DNA from: Streptomyces uncialis
GTDB taxonomy: Bacteria; Actinomycetota; Actinomycetes; Streptomycetales; Streptomycetaceae
Length of the DNA: 64,000 nt
Assembly (NCBI RefSeq): GCF_001905345.1
Contig: NZ_LFBV01000001.1
Coordinates: 1,375,321-1,439,320, forward strand
Direction of reading: 5' to 3'
The notes below the pieces were generated by a model. The model was not told the DNA's origin. It saw nothing but the letters and a program-made list of their open reading frames with translations, and did not search any database. Positions 17,028-26,174 of the stretch are shown one piece after another (position 1 is the first letter of the stretch; every line of letters begins with the position of its first letter). The position numbers and the translations under genes were made by a program.

Positions 17028-17297
17028 CTACGACGCCCCGGCCACGGTGAGCTGGGTGTTGACCGCCGCGATGAGGACCCTCGGGGTCTGCGCTTCGAGC
17101 AGTGCCGTGTCCTCCAGCTTGATCCCGAATTCCCGCTCGATACGGCTGCCGGTTTCGAGCCGGGCCAGTGAGTCGTAACCGAGCTCGGTGAAATCCGTGT
17201 CCAGGGTGCCGGCGCCGACATCGGCCCCGTCACTTTCGCCGGCGGCCTCGTGCAGGATGCGCCTGAGGTCGCTGACGGTGAATTCGCCGGATGCCAT
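17028..17297 (-). CDS. Second acyl carrier protein (ACP2)
   Basis: An 89-aa ACP with Ser43 in LGYDSLARLE as the phosphopantetheine site. AAGGAG precedes the ATG at 17297. It lies away from the KS/CLF operon, beside the large hydroxylase and divergent from the ketoreductase operon. With the discrete AT, it may form a starter-loading pair; alternatively it is a carrier for an amino-acyl or tailoring step. Sequence alone does not tell which ACP serves KS-alpha. Confidence 0.92.
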   Translation of the reverse strand: MASGEFTVSDLRRILHEAAGESDGADVGAGTLDTDFTELGYDSLARLETGSRIEREFGIKLEDTALLEAQTPRVLIAAVNTQLTVAGAS

Positions 17298-17422
17298 GGA
17301 GGCTCCTTCCCCTCGGGACCCTGCCGGTCGGTGGATCGCAGGGTGACGGCGGAGCCCGACGTTAAGCGGGCGCGTCACCGGGCCGCAACTTCCGTATTTC
17401 CTCGGAGTGTGGCGCTGAACGT

Positions 17423-17531
17423 TCAACTGAAGAATCGGCGTGGTCGAACCGGAGCGGTCCACCGGCGCTCGACCGAGATTATGGGAATCGCCGCGACGCT
17501 GCCGGAACACCGTATCCACGAAGGGGTTGGG
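17423..17531 (+). promoter_or_regulatory. Promoter of the ketoreductase-sugar operon with SARP-like heptamers
   Basis: TCAACTG (17423), TCGGCGT (17435), TCGAACC (17444) and TCGACCG (17469) precede an AT-rich -10-like GATTAT. The segment GCTCGACCGAGATTAT and the leader with ACACCGTATCCACGAAGG match the promoter and leader of the gene at 13237 almost base for base, and the distance to the start codon is nearly the same. The two transcription units probably share a regulator. Confidence 0.6.
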
Positions 17532-18317
17532 ATGGCGGAAAACGGAGAGCAGGTAGCACTGATCACCGGCGCTACGAGCGGAATAGGCCTCGCGGTCGCC
17601 GAGATCCTCGCGGAGCGCGGGCTCACGGTATTCATCTGCTCGCGGAACGCCGACGCCGTCGCGGAGACGGTCGGCAAGCTCCGGTCGAACGGCCACCGCG
17701 CCGACGGCTGCGCCGCGGACGTGCGGCGTCCGGAGGACGTCCGGCGGCTCGTGGCCACCGCCGTGGAGCGGTACGGGCACATCGACGTCCTGGTGAACAA
17801 CGCCGGACGCAACGGCGGCGGCGTCACCAAGGACATCGACGACGAGCTGTGGGACGACGTCATCGACACCAATCTGAACAGCGTCTTCCGGGTGACCCGC
17901 GAGGTGCTCAGGTCGGGGAAGCTGCTGGAGCGCGGCTGGGGCCGGATCATCAACATCGCGTCGACCGGGGGCAAGCAGGGCGTGGTGCTCGGCGCCCCCT
18001 ACTCCGCCTCCAAGCACGGCGTCATCGGCTTCACGAAGGCGCTCGGTCTGGAGCTCGCGAAGACGGGGGTCACCGTCAACGCGGTGTGTCCCGGCTATGT
18101 CGAGACCCCGATGGCGCAGCGGGTGCGCGAGGGCTACGCCGCCCACTTCGAGACGACGCAGGACGCGATCCTCGAACGTTTCCAGGCGAAGATCCCGCTC
18201 GGCCGCTACTCCACGCCCGAGGAGGTGGCCGGTCTCGTCGGCTATCTGACCAGCGACGCGGCCGCCCCGATGACGGCGCAGGCGGTCAACGTCTGCGGCG
18301 GCCTCGGCAACTACTGA
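17532..18317 (+). CDS. Polyketide ketoreductase (C-9 type, ActIII-like)
   Basis: A 261-aa SDR. TGATSGIG is at ~12-19, NNAGRNGGG at ~88-96, and the catalytic YSASK follows APYSASKHG. The late segment NAVCPGYVETPMAQRVR is strongly conserved in type II PKS ketoreductases. It should reduce one keto group (normally C-9) of the nascent chain with NADPH and so steer first-ring cyclisation. An ActVII-type aromatase/cyclase at 63595 agrees with a reduced chain. It is the first gene of the plus-strand operon that goes on into sugar genes. Confidence 0.93.
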   Translation: MAENGEQVALITGATSGIGLAVAEILAERGLTVFICSRNADAVAETVGKLRSNGHRADGCAADVRRPEDVRRLVATAVERYGHIDVLVNNAGRNGGGVTKDIDDELWDDVIDTNLNSVFRVTREVLRSGKLLERGWGRIINIASTGGKQGVVLGAPYSASKHGVIGFTKALGLELAKTGVTVNAVCPGYVETPMAQRVREGYAAHFETTQDAILERFQAKIPLGRYSTPEEVAGLVGYLTSDAAAPMTAQAVNVCGGLGNY

Positions 18318-18333
18318 GCCCGGAGGTCCCGCG

Positions 18334-19203
18334 GTGAAGGGAATCGTCCTGGCCGGCGGCTACGGCACGCGGGTGCACCCGATCACACTCGGGGTCTCCA
18401 AGCAGCTGCTCCCGGTCTACGACAAGCCGATGATCTACTACCCGCTGTCGGTGCTGATGCTGGCGGGCATCACCGAGATCCAGATCGTGTCGTCCCCGGA
18501 CGATCTGGCGGCGTTCCGGCGGCTGCTGGGCGACGGCTCGTCGCTCGGCATCCAGCTGAGCTACGCGGAGCAGGACAAGCCGCGGGGTCTCGCGGACGCG
18601 TTCCTGGTCTCCGCCGACCACATCGGGGACGACTCCGTCGCCCTCGCGCTGGGCGACAACGTGTTCCACGGCGCCGGGTTCGCGGCCCTCCTCCAGGAGG
18701 CCGCGCGCAGCATCGAGGGCTGTGTCCTGTTCGGTCACCCGGTACGTGACCCGGAGCGTTACGGGGTCGGTGAGCTGGACGAGCGGGGCAACCTCGTGGC
18801 GATCGAGGAGAAGCCGACCAGCCCGCGGACCAATCTGGCGATCACCGGGCTCTACTTCTACGACAACGACGTGGTGGACATCGCCGGGCGGCTGCGGCCC
18901 TCCGAGCGCGGCGAGCTGGAGATAACCGACGTCAACCGCGCCTATCTGGAACGCGGGGACGCCAAGCTGATATCGCTGGGCCGGGGATTCGCCTGGCTGG
19001 ACACCGGAACGCATGACGCCCTGATGGAAGCCGGGCAGTACGTGCAGGTCCTCCAGCGCAGACAGGGCGTGCGCATCGCGTGCCTCGAAGAAATCGCCTG
19101 GCGTATGGGATACATCGACCGGGAGGCCTGTTACCGCCTCGGCAGCCGGCTTTCGAAGTCTCCCTACGGCCGGTACATCATGGCGATCGCCGAAACCGGT
19201 TGA
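18334..19203 (+). CDS. rfbA: Glucose-1-phosphate thymidylyltransferase
   Basis: A 289-aa protein. It makes dTDP-glucose from glucose-1-phosphate and dTTP, the first step of deoxysugar supply. The nucleotide-binding GGYGTRVHPIT is at residues ~8-18, followed by SKQLLPVYDKPMIYYPLS, GDNVFHG and ITGLYFYDN. The GTG start has GGAGG eight bases upstream and lies 16 bases after the ketoreductase stop, so the genes are co-transcribed. The matching 4,6-dehydratase is not in this operon but at 47486. Confidence 0.95.
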   Translation: MKGIVLAGGYGTRVHPITLGVSKQLLPVYDKPMIYYPLSVLMLAGITEIQIVSSPDDLAAFRRLLGDGSSLGIQLSYAEQDKPRGLADAFLVSADHIGDDSVALALGDNVFHGAGFAALLQEAARSIEGCVLFGHPVRDPERYGVGELDERGNLVAIEEKPTSPRTNLAITGLYFYDNDVVDIAGRLRPSERGELEITDVNRAYLERGDAKLISLGRGFAWLDTGTHDALMEAGQYVQVLQRRQGVRIACLEEIAWRMGYIDREACYRLGSRLSKSPYGRYIMAIAETG

Positions 19204-19256
19204 GGGCCGGCCACCACCTCGTTACCACCGCATTCCAACGGCGAGGGAAGAAGACG

Positions 19257-20213
19257 ATGCCACACACTTATCAGGCCAGCCGGCAGTGGGAACGGATCAG
19301 CAGGGACTGGGTCACCGCAGAGGCGGCCGTGGACCTGACCGACTTCAAATCCGAGCGGCCGAACCACAAGATATCGCTCTGGGACCCGGGGTCGAACGGC
19401 GTCCGGTATCTGAAGACGATGGTCCACAACATGGCGACGGGTCTTTCCCCCGCCGACTGGGACCGGCTGCGCCGGACCCGCAACCGTGACGTGGGCAATC
19501 CGCACGCGGTGCGGTGGGACGGCGAGGACATCTGTCTCGACTATCTCCAGGCCACCCTCGAACTGGGCTTCATCGAGGAGCGGGTGGAGCTGCGGGGCGC
19601 CGCCGTCCTGGAGATCGGCGCCGGTTACGGACGGACCTGCCACACCCTGCTGTCCAACCACGACATCGCGACGTACTGCATCGTGGACCTGCCGACCACC
19701 ATGGAACTCAGCAAGCGGTACCTGCGGACGGTCCTGGACGACGAGCGGTTCGCGAGGATCGACTTCGTCACCGTGGACGAGGTCGACGACGCGCTCGCCT
19801 CGCGCCGTTTCGACCTCAGCATCAACATCGACTCCCTCGCGGAGATGTTCCCGGAGACGGCGGGCAACTACCTCGCGCTGATCGACCGGTGCTGCGCCGC
19901 GTTCTACACCAAGAACCCGGTCGGCAAGTACCTCGACCGCACCCTGGACGGCCGCCCCGAGGGCGAGGACGAACTGCTGCCCGCGGCGATGGAGACCGGT
20001 CTGCTCCGGCAGGTCCTGGACGTCCACGACAGCCGCGCGGTGCGGGACGCCGTCCCCGGCTTCCTGGACGCCTACCGGCCGGGGGACGGCTGGAGCAGCG
20101 CCGCCGACGCGTGGGCCGCGCCGTGGAGCTTCTACTGGCAGGCCCTGTACCGCAAGGGCGGAACGGCCGGGAACGCAGGGACGGGCGGGAAGTCCGCGGG
20201 AGCCGCCCTGTGA
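19257..20213 (+). CDS. Putative sugar O-methyltransferase
   Basis: A 318-aa protein. LEIGAGYGRTCHTLL (~125-139) is a SAM-binding motif, and the surrounding sequence (YCIVDLPTTMELSKRYL, INIDSLAEMFPE) resembles the family annotated as putative sugar O-methyltransferases. It is likely to O-methylate a hydroxyl on one of the deoxysugars, before or after transfer. AGGGAAGAAG precedes the ATG. The next gene starts within its stop codon (GTGA), indicating coupling. The low-complexity Gly/Ala C-terminus is probably dispensable. Confidence 0.72.
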   Translation: MPHTYQASRQWERISRDWVTAEAAVDLTDFKSERPNHKISLWDPGSNGVRYLKTMVHNMATGLSPADWDRLRRTRNRDVGNPHAVRWDGEDICLDYLQATLELGFIEERVELRGAAVLEIGAGYGRTCHTLLSNHDIATYCIVDLPTTMELSKRYLRTVLDDERFARIDFVTVDEVDDALASRRFDLSINIDSLAEMFPETAGNYLALIDRCCAAFYTKNPVGKYLDRTLDGRPEGEDELLPAAMETGLLRQVLDVHDSRAVRDAVPGFLDAYRPGDGWSSAADAWAAPWSFYWQALYRKGGTAGNAGTGGKSAGAAL

Positions 20214-21229
20214 CGGGCGCCGGGGACCGGCCCCTGGTGACCGTGCTCGGAGCCTCCGGCTATCTGGGCTCCGTGCTCACCGCCCTCCTCGCGGACCTCC
20301 CGGTCCGGCTGCGGGCCGTGGCCCGGCGGCCCAGCCCCGTGCCCGCGCGGACGACGGCCGATGTCGAGGTGCGCACCGCGGACCTCACCGACGCCACGAG
20401 CCTCGCCGCGGCGGTCGCGGACGCGGATGTCGTCCTCCATCTGAGCAAGCACAGCGGCGGCTGGCGCGACGCCGAGGGGAACCCGCAGAGCGAGCCGATC
20501 AACGTCGGGGTGATGCGCGGGATCGTGCGGGTCATGGGCGGCCGGACCGCCGCGGGCCCGCCCCCGGTGGTGGTGTTCGCCGCGACGACCTCCCAGGTCG
20601 GCCTGCCGCCGGAGCACCCCATGGACGGCAGCGAGCCCGACCGCCCCGAGACGGTCTACGACCGGCAGAAGCTGGCGGCCGAGCGGATGCTGCTGGCCGC
20701 GTCCGCCGAGGGCGTGCTGCGCGGGGTGAGCCTGCGGCTGCCGACGGTCTTCGGCCGCAGCCCCCTGTCGGCGGTGCCCGACCAGGGCGTGGTGTCCACG
20801 ATGATCCGCCGCGCGCTGGCCGGTGAGCCGCTGACCATGTGGCACGACGGGACGGTGCTGCGCGACCTGGTCCCCGTCGAGGACGCGGCCGGGGCGTTCC
20901 TGGCCGCGATGCGCCGGCCCGACGCGCTCGCCGGACGGCACTGGCTGGTGGGCACCGGCCGCCAGGACCCGCTGGGCACGGTCTTCCGGACGGTGGCGGA
21001 GTCCGTCGCCGCGCACACCGGACGGCCACCGGTCCCGGTGACATCGGTGGAGCCGCCCGCGAACGCGCCGGTCATCGATTTCCTGAGCACGACCATCGAC
21101 CCCGCACCCTTCCGGCTCGCGTCGGGATGGAGTGCGCGCACCGGACTGCGGGACGCCGTGGACCGCACCGTGACCGCCTTGCTCGACGAGGCCGCGACCA
21201 CAGGGAGGGAGCCCAGTGTACGGAGGTGA
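20210..21229 (+). CDS. NDP-sugar 4-ketoreductase (DnmV-like)
   Basis: A 339-aa extended SDR. VLGASGYLGSVLTALL is the N-terminal NAD(P)-binding loop, and YDRQKLAAE contains the YxxxK pair. Segments such as LRLPTVFGRSP and VLRDLVPVEDAAGAFL are typical of TDP-4-keto-6-deoxyhexose 4-ketoreductases of the DnmV/UrdR/LanZ3 group. It performs the last reduction and sets the C-4 hydroxyl. The GTG start overlaps the previous stop. A sugar finished by this enzyme has 4-OH, so it would differ from one aminated at C-4 by the DesI-like enzyme at 46045. Confidence 0.85.
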   Translation: MTGAGDRPLVTVLGASGYLGSVLTALLADLPVRLRAVARRPSPVPARTTADVEVRTADLTDATSLAAAVADADVVLHLSKHSGGWRDAEGNPQSEPINVGVMRGIVRVMGGRTAAGPPPVVVFAATTSQVGLPPEHPMDGSEPDRPETVYDRQKLAAERMLLAASAEGVLRGVSLRLPTVFGRSPLSAVPDQGVVSTMIRRALAGEPLTMWHDGTVLRDLVPVEDAAGAFLAAMRRPDALAGRHWLVGTGRQDPLGTVFRTVAESVAAHTGRPPVPVTSVEPPANAPVIDFLSTTIDPAPFRLASGWSARTGLRDAVDRTVTALLDEAATTGREPSVRR

Positions 21230-21944
21230 AGTCGCCGAGATCCACGACGACCTGAACAGCAGCCGGGGCAAGGACTACGGCTCGGAGGCCGAGTACGTCA
21301 CCGAGGTGATCCGCCGCCACCGGCCGGGAGCGGCCTCGCTGCTCGACGTCGGGTGCGGGGCGGGCGGGCATCTGGAGCACTTCGCGCGGCTCTTCGACCG
21401 GGTCGAGGGCCTGGAGCTGTCCGCTGACATGCTGACCGCCGCGCGCCCCAAGCTGCCCGGGGTGCCCCTGCACCTCGGTGACATGCGGGACTTCGCCCTC
21501 GAAGGCCGGTTCGACGCGGTCGTCTCGCTCTTCGGCTCGGTCGGCCACACCCGCGACGAGGACGAACTGCGCGGCACGCTGGAGTGCTTCGCACGGCATC
21601 TCACCCCGGGTGGTGTCGTCCTGGTCGAACCGTGGTGGTTCCTGGAGAGGTTCATCGACGGCTATGTCTCCGGCGACGTGGTGGAGACCGGCCGCCGGAC
21701 CATCGCCCGGCTCTCCCACACCGTGGGTACCGGCGACGCCGCCTCGGCCATGGACGTGCACTTCCTGGTGGCTGACCGCGAGCACGGGGTGCGGCACTTC
21801 TCGGAGCGCTACGAGCACAAGCTGTTCCGCCGCGACGAGTACGAGTCCGCCTTCGCCGCGGCGGGCTTCGAGGTGAGCTACGTCGAGGACGTCCAGGGCG
21901 GCCGGGGGATCTTCGTCGGCGTCGTGCGGGGGGAGCAGCCGTGA
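21216..21944 (+). CDS. SAM-dependent aminosugar N-methyltransferase (DesVI/TylM1-like)
   Basis: A 242-aa protein. [15 protein letters not shown] is the SAM motif (~42-56), followed by [11 protein letters not shown] and [13 protein letters not shown]. The C-terminal half with [12 protein letters not shown] and a FEVSYVED strand matches dTDP-aminosugar N,N-dimethyltransferases. It should methylate the amino group installed by one of the two aminotransferases. The GTG start overlaps the upstream gene by 14 bases, and its own stop overlaps the next start (GTGA). Confidence 0.88.
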   Translation: MYGGEVAEIHDDLNSSRGKDYGSEAEYVTEVIRRHRPGAASLLDVGCGAGGHLEHFARLFDRVEGLELSADMLTAARPKLPGVPLHLGDMRDFALEGRFDAVVSLFGSVGHTRDEDELRGTLECFARHLTPGGVVLVEPWWFLERFIDGYVSGDVVETGRRTIARLSHTVGTGDAASAMDVHFLVADREHGVRHFSERYEHKLFRRDEYESAFAAAGFEVSYVEDVQGGRGIFVGVVRGEQP

Positions 21945-23050
21945 CCATTCGGGTGTGGGACTACCTGGCCGAGTACGAGAAGGAGCGCGAGGACGTCCTC
22001 GACGCGGTGGGGACGGTGTTCCGCTCCGGCCGGCTCGTGATGGGCGACAGTGTGCGCGGCTTCGAGGAGGAGTTCGCCGCGTACCACGGCATCGCGCACT
22101 GCGTCGGCGTGGACAACGGCACCAACGCGATCAAGCTCGGTCTCCAGGCGCTCGGCATCGGGCCCGGCGACGAGGTGATCACCGTGTCGAACACGGCCGC
22201 GCCGACGATCGTCGCCATCGACTCGGTGGGCGCCAGGCCCGTCTTCGTCGACGTCCGCGCCGAGGACTACCTGATGGACACCGCGCGGGTCGAGGCGGCC
22301 GTCACCGCGCGGACCCGCGCCCTGCTGCCGGTCCATCTCTACGGCCAGTGCGTCGACATGCGCCCGCTGCGGGAGATCGCCGACCGGCACGGTCTGCGGG
22401 TCCTGGAGGACTGCGCCCAGGCGCACGGCGCGCGCCACCACGGCGCGCTCGCCGGGACGATGAGCGACGCCGCGGCCTTCTCCTTCTACCCGACCAAGGT
22501 CCTCGGGGCCTACGGCGACGGCGGCGCCACGATCACCGCGGACGCCGAGGCGGCGGAGAACCTCCGGCGGCTGCGGTACTACGGCATGGAGGAGCGCTAC
22601 TACGTGGTGCGGACCCCCGCCCACAACAGCCGTCTCGACGAGGTGCACGCCGAGATCCTGCGCCGCAAACTGGGCCGCCTCGACACCTATGTCGCCGACC
22701 GGCGCGCCGTCGCCCAGCGCTACGCGGACGGCCTCGCGGACACCGGACTGGAGCTGCCCCGGGTGACCGCGGGCAACGACCACGTCTACTACGTCTACGT
22801 GGTGCGCCACCCCCGGCGCGACGACATCATCGAGCGGATGCGGGCCCATGGCGTCGAGCTGAACATCAGCTACCCCTGGCCCGTGCACACGATGGTCGGC
22901 TTCGCGCATCTGGGCTACGGGAAGGGCGACTTCCCGGTCACCGAGAAGCTCGCCGGGGAGATCTTCTCGCTGCCCATGTACCCCTCGCTCCCGATCGGTC
23001 TCCAGGAGAAGACGATCGGCGCGCTCCGGGAAGTCCTCAGCACGCTGTGA
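21941..23050 (+). CDS. NDP-hexose C-3 aminotransferase (DnrJ/AknZ-like)
   Basis: A 369-aa DegT/DnrJ/EryC1 PLP enzyme. The opening phrase [12 protein letters not shown], then [30 protein letters not shown] and the PLP lysine in [15 protein letters not shown], are those of anthracycline-type 3-aminotransferases. It should turn a 3-keto-2,6-dideoxy intermediate into the 3-amino sugar. The GTG start is coupled to the N-methyltransferase stop. The same operon also contains a 3-ketoreductase acting on the same intermediate, so the pathway branches here. Confidence 0.92.
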   Translation: MTIRVWDYLAEYEKEREDVLDAVGTVFRSGRLVMGDSVRGFEEEFAAYHGIAHCVGVDNGTNAIKLGLQALGIGPGDEVITVSNTAAPTIVAIDSVGARPVFVDVRAEDYLMDTARVEAAVTARTRALLPVHLYGQCVDMRPLREIADRHGLRVLEDCAQAHGARHHGALAGTMSDAAAFSFYPTKVLGAYGDGGATITADAEAAENLRRLRYYGMEERYYVVRTPAHNSRLDEVHAEILRRKLGRLDTYVADRRAVAQRYADGLADTGLELPRVTAGNDHVYYVYVVRHPRRDDIIERMRAHGVELNISYPWPVHTMVGFAHLGYGKGDFPVTEKLAGEIFSLPMYPSLPIGLQEKTIGALREVLSTL

Positions 23051-23075
23051 GCGGTTCGAGCCCCAAGGGAGAGCA

Positions 23076-23675
23076 GTGAAGGCGGAAGAGCTTGCGGTCG
23101 AGGGTGCGTACGTGTTCACCCCCGAGGTGTTCCCCGACCAGCGCGGATTGTTCGTGTCCCCCTATCAGCAGCACGCGTTCACGGGCGCGCACGGCGCCCC
23201 GTTGTTCCGTGTCGCGCAGACCAACCACAGCATGTCCAAACGGGGCGTCGTACGGGGCGTCCACTACACGCTCACCCCTCCCGGCACCGCGAAGTACGTC
23301 TACTGCGCCGCCGGTGAGGCCATCGACATCGTCGTCGACATCAGGGTGGGCTCGCCCACCTTCGGCAAGTGGGACGCGGTGCGGGTCAACCCCAAGGAGT
23401 TCCGCGCCGTGTACTTCCCCGTCGGGGTCGGCCACGCCTTCGTCGCGCTCGCCGACGACACCGTCATGTCGTACATGCTCGCCGCGCCCTATGTGGCCGA
23501 GTACGAGCTGGGGATATCCGTCCTGGACGAGGAACTGGGGCTGCCGATCCCCGGTGACATCGACCCGATCCTGTCCGACCGGGACCGGATCGCCCCGGGG
23601 CTGGCGGAAGCGGCGGCGGCGGGACTGCTGCCGGACTACGAGCGGTGCCGGGCCATCGAGAGGGACCTCGCATGA
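23076..23675 (+). CDS. dTDP-4-keto-6-deoxyhexose 3/5-epimerase
   Basis: A 199-aa RmlC-fold protein. RGVHYTLTPPGTAKYVYC contains the catalytic His region, followed by DIVVDIRVGSPTFGKWDAV and FVALADDTVMSYM. The form RGVHY, rather than RGLHFQ of true RmlC, is typical of antibiotic-pathway 3- or 5-epimerases. It points to at least one L-configured sugar. The GTG start has AAGGGAGAG upstream. Its stop overlaps the start of the 2,3-dehydratase (ATGA). Confidence 0.92.
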   Translation: MKAEELAVEGAYVFTPEVFPDQRGLFVSPYQQHAFTGAHGAPLFRVAQTNHSMSKRGVVRGVHYTLTPPGTAKYVYCAAGEAIDIVVDIRVGSPTFGKWDAVRVNPKEFRAVYFPVGVGHAFVALADDTVMSYMLAAPYVAEYELGISVLDEELGLPIPGDIDPILSDRDRIAPGLAEAAAAGLLPDYERCRAIERDLA

Positions 23676-25081
23676 CGTCCGCCCCGGCCCGGCACGACAG
23701 CGCCGCGCGGATGTTCACCGATTCGGTGCTGGCGCCCCGCGCGGCCGACCGGTTCGCACCCTGGTGGGCGGAGCGCGCCCGGTCGAACCGCTTCGACGTC
23801 ACCCAGGTGCCCTTCGACGAACTCGGGGACTGGCGCTTCGACCCGGACACCGGGAACCTCGGCCATGTCAGCGGGAAGTTCTTCTCGATCGAGGGCATGG
23901 ACGTCCGCAGCGACAGCGGCCCCGTGCGCCAGTGGTCGCAGCCCATCATCAACCAGCCGGAGATCGGCATCCTGGGCATCATCGTCAAGGTCTTCGACGG
24001 GGTGCCGCACTGTCTGATGCAGGCCAAGATGGAACCCGGCAACGTCAACACCCTCCAGCTGTCCCCGACGGTCCAGGCGACCCGCAGCAACTACACCCGG
24101 GTGCACCGCGGCGGCCGGACCCGCTACCTGGAGTACTTCGCGGAGGGCGAGGACCGCGGCCGGGTGCTCGTCGACGTCCTCCAGTCCGAACAGGGCTCCT
24201 GGTTCTACCGCAAGCGCAACCGCAACATGGTCGTCGAGGTGACCGGGGACGTCCCGCTGCACGACGACTTCTGCTGGCTGCCGCTGCGCGAGGTCCTGGA
24301 CCTGCTGCACACGGACAACCTGGTGAACATGGACGCCCGTACGGTGCTGTCCTGCATGCCGTTCGCCCCGCCGCCCGGCGACAGCGGCTCCCGTCACGCG
24401 CCCGCCGCGTTCCGTGCCGCGCTCGCCCGGTCCCTGGACCGCTCCGCGGGCTCCCTGCACGAACTCGGCGATGTGCTGAGCTGGTTCACCGGCGAGCGCA
24501 CCCGGCACGACATGTCGGCGAGCCTCGTCCCCGCCAACCGGATCACCGGCTGGAAGCGCACGGCCCACGAGATCGTCCACGAGGACGGCAAGCACTTCCG
24601 GGTCGTCGGGGTCGACGTCAGCGCCACCTCGCGGGAGGTGCAGTCCTGGCGGCAGCCGCTGCTGGCACCCGTCGGACGCGGTGTCATCGCCTACCTCGCC
24701 AAAACCGTCGACGGGGTCATGCATGTGCTCGCGCACGCCCGCGTCGAACCCGGCTTCGTGGACACCGTCGAGCTCGGCCCGACCCTCCAGCTCATCCCGG
24801 AGAACTACACGGGCCTGCCGCAGCCCCGCTATCTCGACGACGTGCTCGGCGCCGACCCCTCCCGTATCCGGTTCGACGCCCATCTCTCGGAGGAGGGCGG
24901 GCGGTTCCTCGACGCCCAGAACCGCTACCTGGTGGTCGAGGTGGAGGACGACTTCCCGCTGCGGGTCCCGCAGGACTACCGTTGGGTGACCCTCGGCCAG
25001 CTGAGCGGACTGCTCCGGCACAGCCACTACCTGAGCGTCCAGGCACGCACCCTCGTCGCCTGCCTGCACAGCCTCTGGTGA
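23672..25081 (+). CDS. NDP-hexose 2,3-dehydratase
   Basis: A 469-aa protein made of two homologous halves (about 30-230 and 260-465), each with a WRQPL/WSQPI...GVxHxLxxAKxEPG core, as in TylX3/EryBVI/DnmT-type dehydratases. It removes the C-2 hydroxyl to give the 3,4-diketo-2,6-dideoxy intermediate, so the attached sugars are 2-deoxy. That intermediate is unstable and must be trapped by the 3-ketoreductase at 25095 or the 3-aminotransferase at 21941. ATG at 23672; coupled to the epimerase. Confidence 0.95.
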   Translation: MTSAPARHDSAARMFTDSVLAPRAADRFAPWWAERARSNRFDVTQVPFDELGDWRFDPDTGNLGHVSGKFFSIEGMDVRSDSGPVRQWSQPIINQPEIGILGIIVKVFDGVPHCLMQAKMEPGNVNTLQLSPTVQATRSNYTRVHRGGRTRYLEYFAEGEDRGRVLVDVLQSEQGSWFYRKRNRNMVVEVTGDVPLHDDFCWLPLREVLDLLHTDNLVNMDARTVLSCMPFAPPPGDSGSRHAPAAFRAALARSLDRSAGSLHELGDVLSWFTGERTRHDMSASLVPANRITGWKRTAHEIVHEDGKHFRVVGVDVSATSREVQSWRQPLLAPVGRGVIAYLAKTVDGVMHVLAHARVEPGFVDTVELGPTLQLIPENYTGLPQPRYLDDVLGADPSRIRFDAHLSEEGGRFLDAQNRYLVVEVEDDFPLRVPQDYRWVTLGQLSGLLRHSHYLSVQARTLVACLHSLW

Positions 25082-25094
25082 AAGGACGCACCGC

Positions 25095-26072
25095 ATGCAC
25101 GTGGTCCGCATGGGAGTCCTGGGGTGCGCGTCCATCGCGTTCCGCCGGGTCCTGCCGGCGATGCAGGAGGCCGACGGGATCGAGCTGAAGGCCGTCGCGA
25201 GCCGCGACCCGGCCAAGGCGCGCAGGTTCGCCGCGCACTTCGGCTGCGCCGCCGCCGACGGGTACGACGAACTGCTGGAGCGGCCGGACATCGACGCGGT
25301 GTACGTCCCGCTGCCGACCGGTCTGCACGCCCACTGGGTGAGCCGGGCCCTCGCGGCGGGCAAGCACGTGCTGTCGGAGAAGCCCCTCACCTGGGACCAG
25401 ACCACCGCCCTCGACCTGGTGGACCAGGCGCGCAAGGCCGGGCTGTGGCTGATGGAGAACTACATGTTCCTCCACCACGGCCAGCACGCCACGGTCCGCG
25501 GCCTCGTCACGGACGGCCGGATCGGGGCGCCCCGGGTGTTCTCCGCGAGCTTCGGCATCCCCCCGCTGAACGAGGCCGACGTACGGTACGACTCCGGGCT
25601 CGGCGGCGGCGCCCTGCTGGACGTGGGCGTCTACCCGATCCGCGCGGCCTCCTACTTCCTGGGGCCCGAGCTGGACGTCATCGGCTCGGTGCTGCGGCTG
25701 CACCCGACCCGTGGCGTCGACGTGGCCGGCCACATCCTGCTGGCCGCCCCGTCGGGCGTCACCGCCGAACTGTCCTTCGGCTTCGAGCACTCCTACCGGT
25801 CCTGGTACGGGATCTGGGGCGACCACGGCCGGCTCACCCTGGACCGGGCGTTCACCCCGCCCCCGGCCCGGCAGCCGGTGATCCGGATCGTGTCCCAGGA
25901 CCACGCCGAGGAACTGACCCTCCCCGCCGACCACCAGTTCAGGAACATCGTCGAGTACTTCGCCCGCTCGGTCCTCGACGGCGCCGACTACGACGCGCAG
26001 GCCGAGGCGATCACCCATCAGGCGGAACTGGTCGACCGGGTCCGCTCGCACGCGGTACGCGTCACCGCCTGA
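25095..26072 (+). CDS. NDP-hexose 3-ketoreductase (Gfo/Idh/MocA family)
   Basis: A 325-aa oxidoreductase. MGVLGCASIAFRRVLPAM is the N-terminal NAD(P)-binding loop, and EKPLTWD and GGGALLDVGVYPIRAASYF are family signatures. It should reduce the 3-keto group after 2,3-dehydration, giving a neutral 2,6-dideoxy sugar. Its presence with a C-3 aminotransferase implies two end products or competition for one intermediate. It is the last gene of the operon and ends at a strong hairpin. Confidence 0.92.
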   Translation: MHVVRMGVLGCASIAFRRVLPAMQEADGIELKAVASRDPAKARRFAAHFGCAAADGYDELLERPDIDAVYVPLPTGLHAHWVSRALAAGKHVLSEKPLTWDQTTALDLVDQARKAGLWLMENYMFLHHGQHATVRGLVTDGRIGAPRVFSASFGIPPLNEADVRYDSGLGGGALLDVGVYPIRAASYFLGPELDVIGSVLRLHPTRGVDVAGHILLAAPSGVTAELSFGFEHSYRSWYGIWGDHGRLTLDRAFTPPPARQPVIRIVSQDHAEELTLPADHQFRNIVEYFARSVLDGADYDAQAEAITHQAELVDRVRSHAVRVTA

Positions 26073-26111
26073 CCGCGCGAAGAGCGCGAGAAGCGCGCAG
26101 AGCACAGCGGG

Positions 26112-26152
26112 AACGGCCCGCCGGCCCGGATGCCACCGGGCCGGCGGGCCGT
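26112..26152. terminator. Bidirectional hairpin terminator
   Basis: An 18-bp perfect stem starting AACGGCCCGCCGGCCCGG, with a 5-base loop, lies between the convergent sugar operon and glycosyltransferase 1. Confidence 0.9.
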
Positions 26153-26174
26153 TGTCCGTGGTGGCCGCCGCGGG

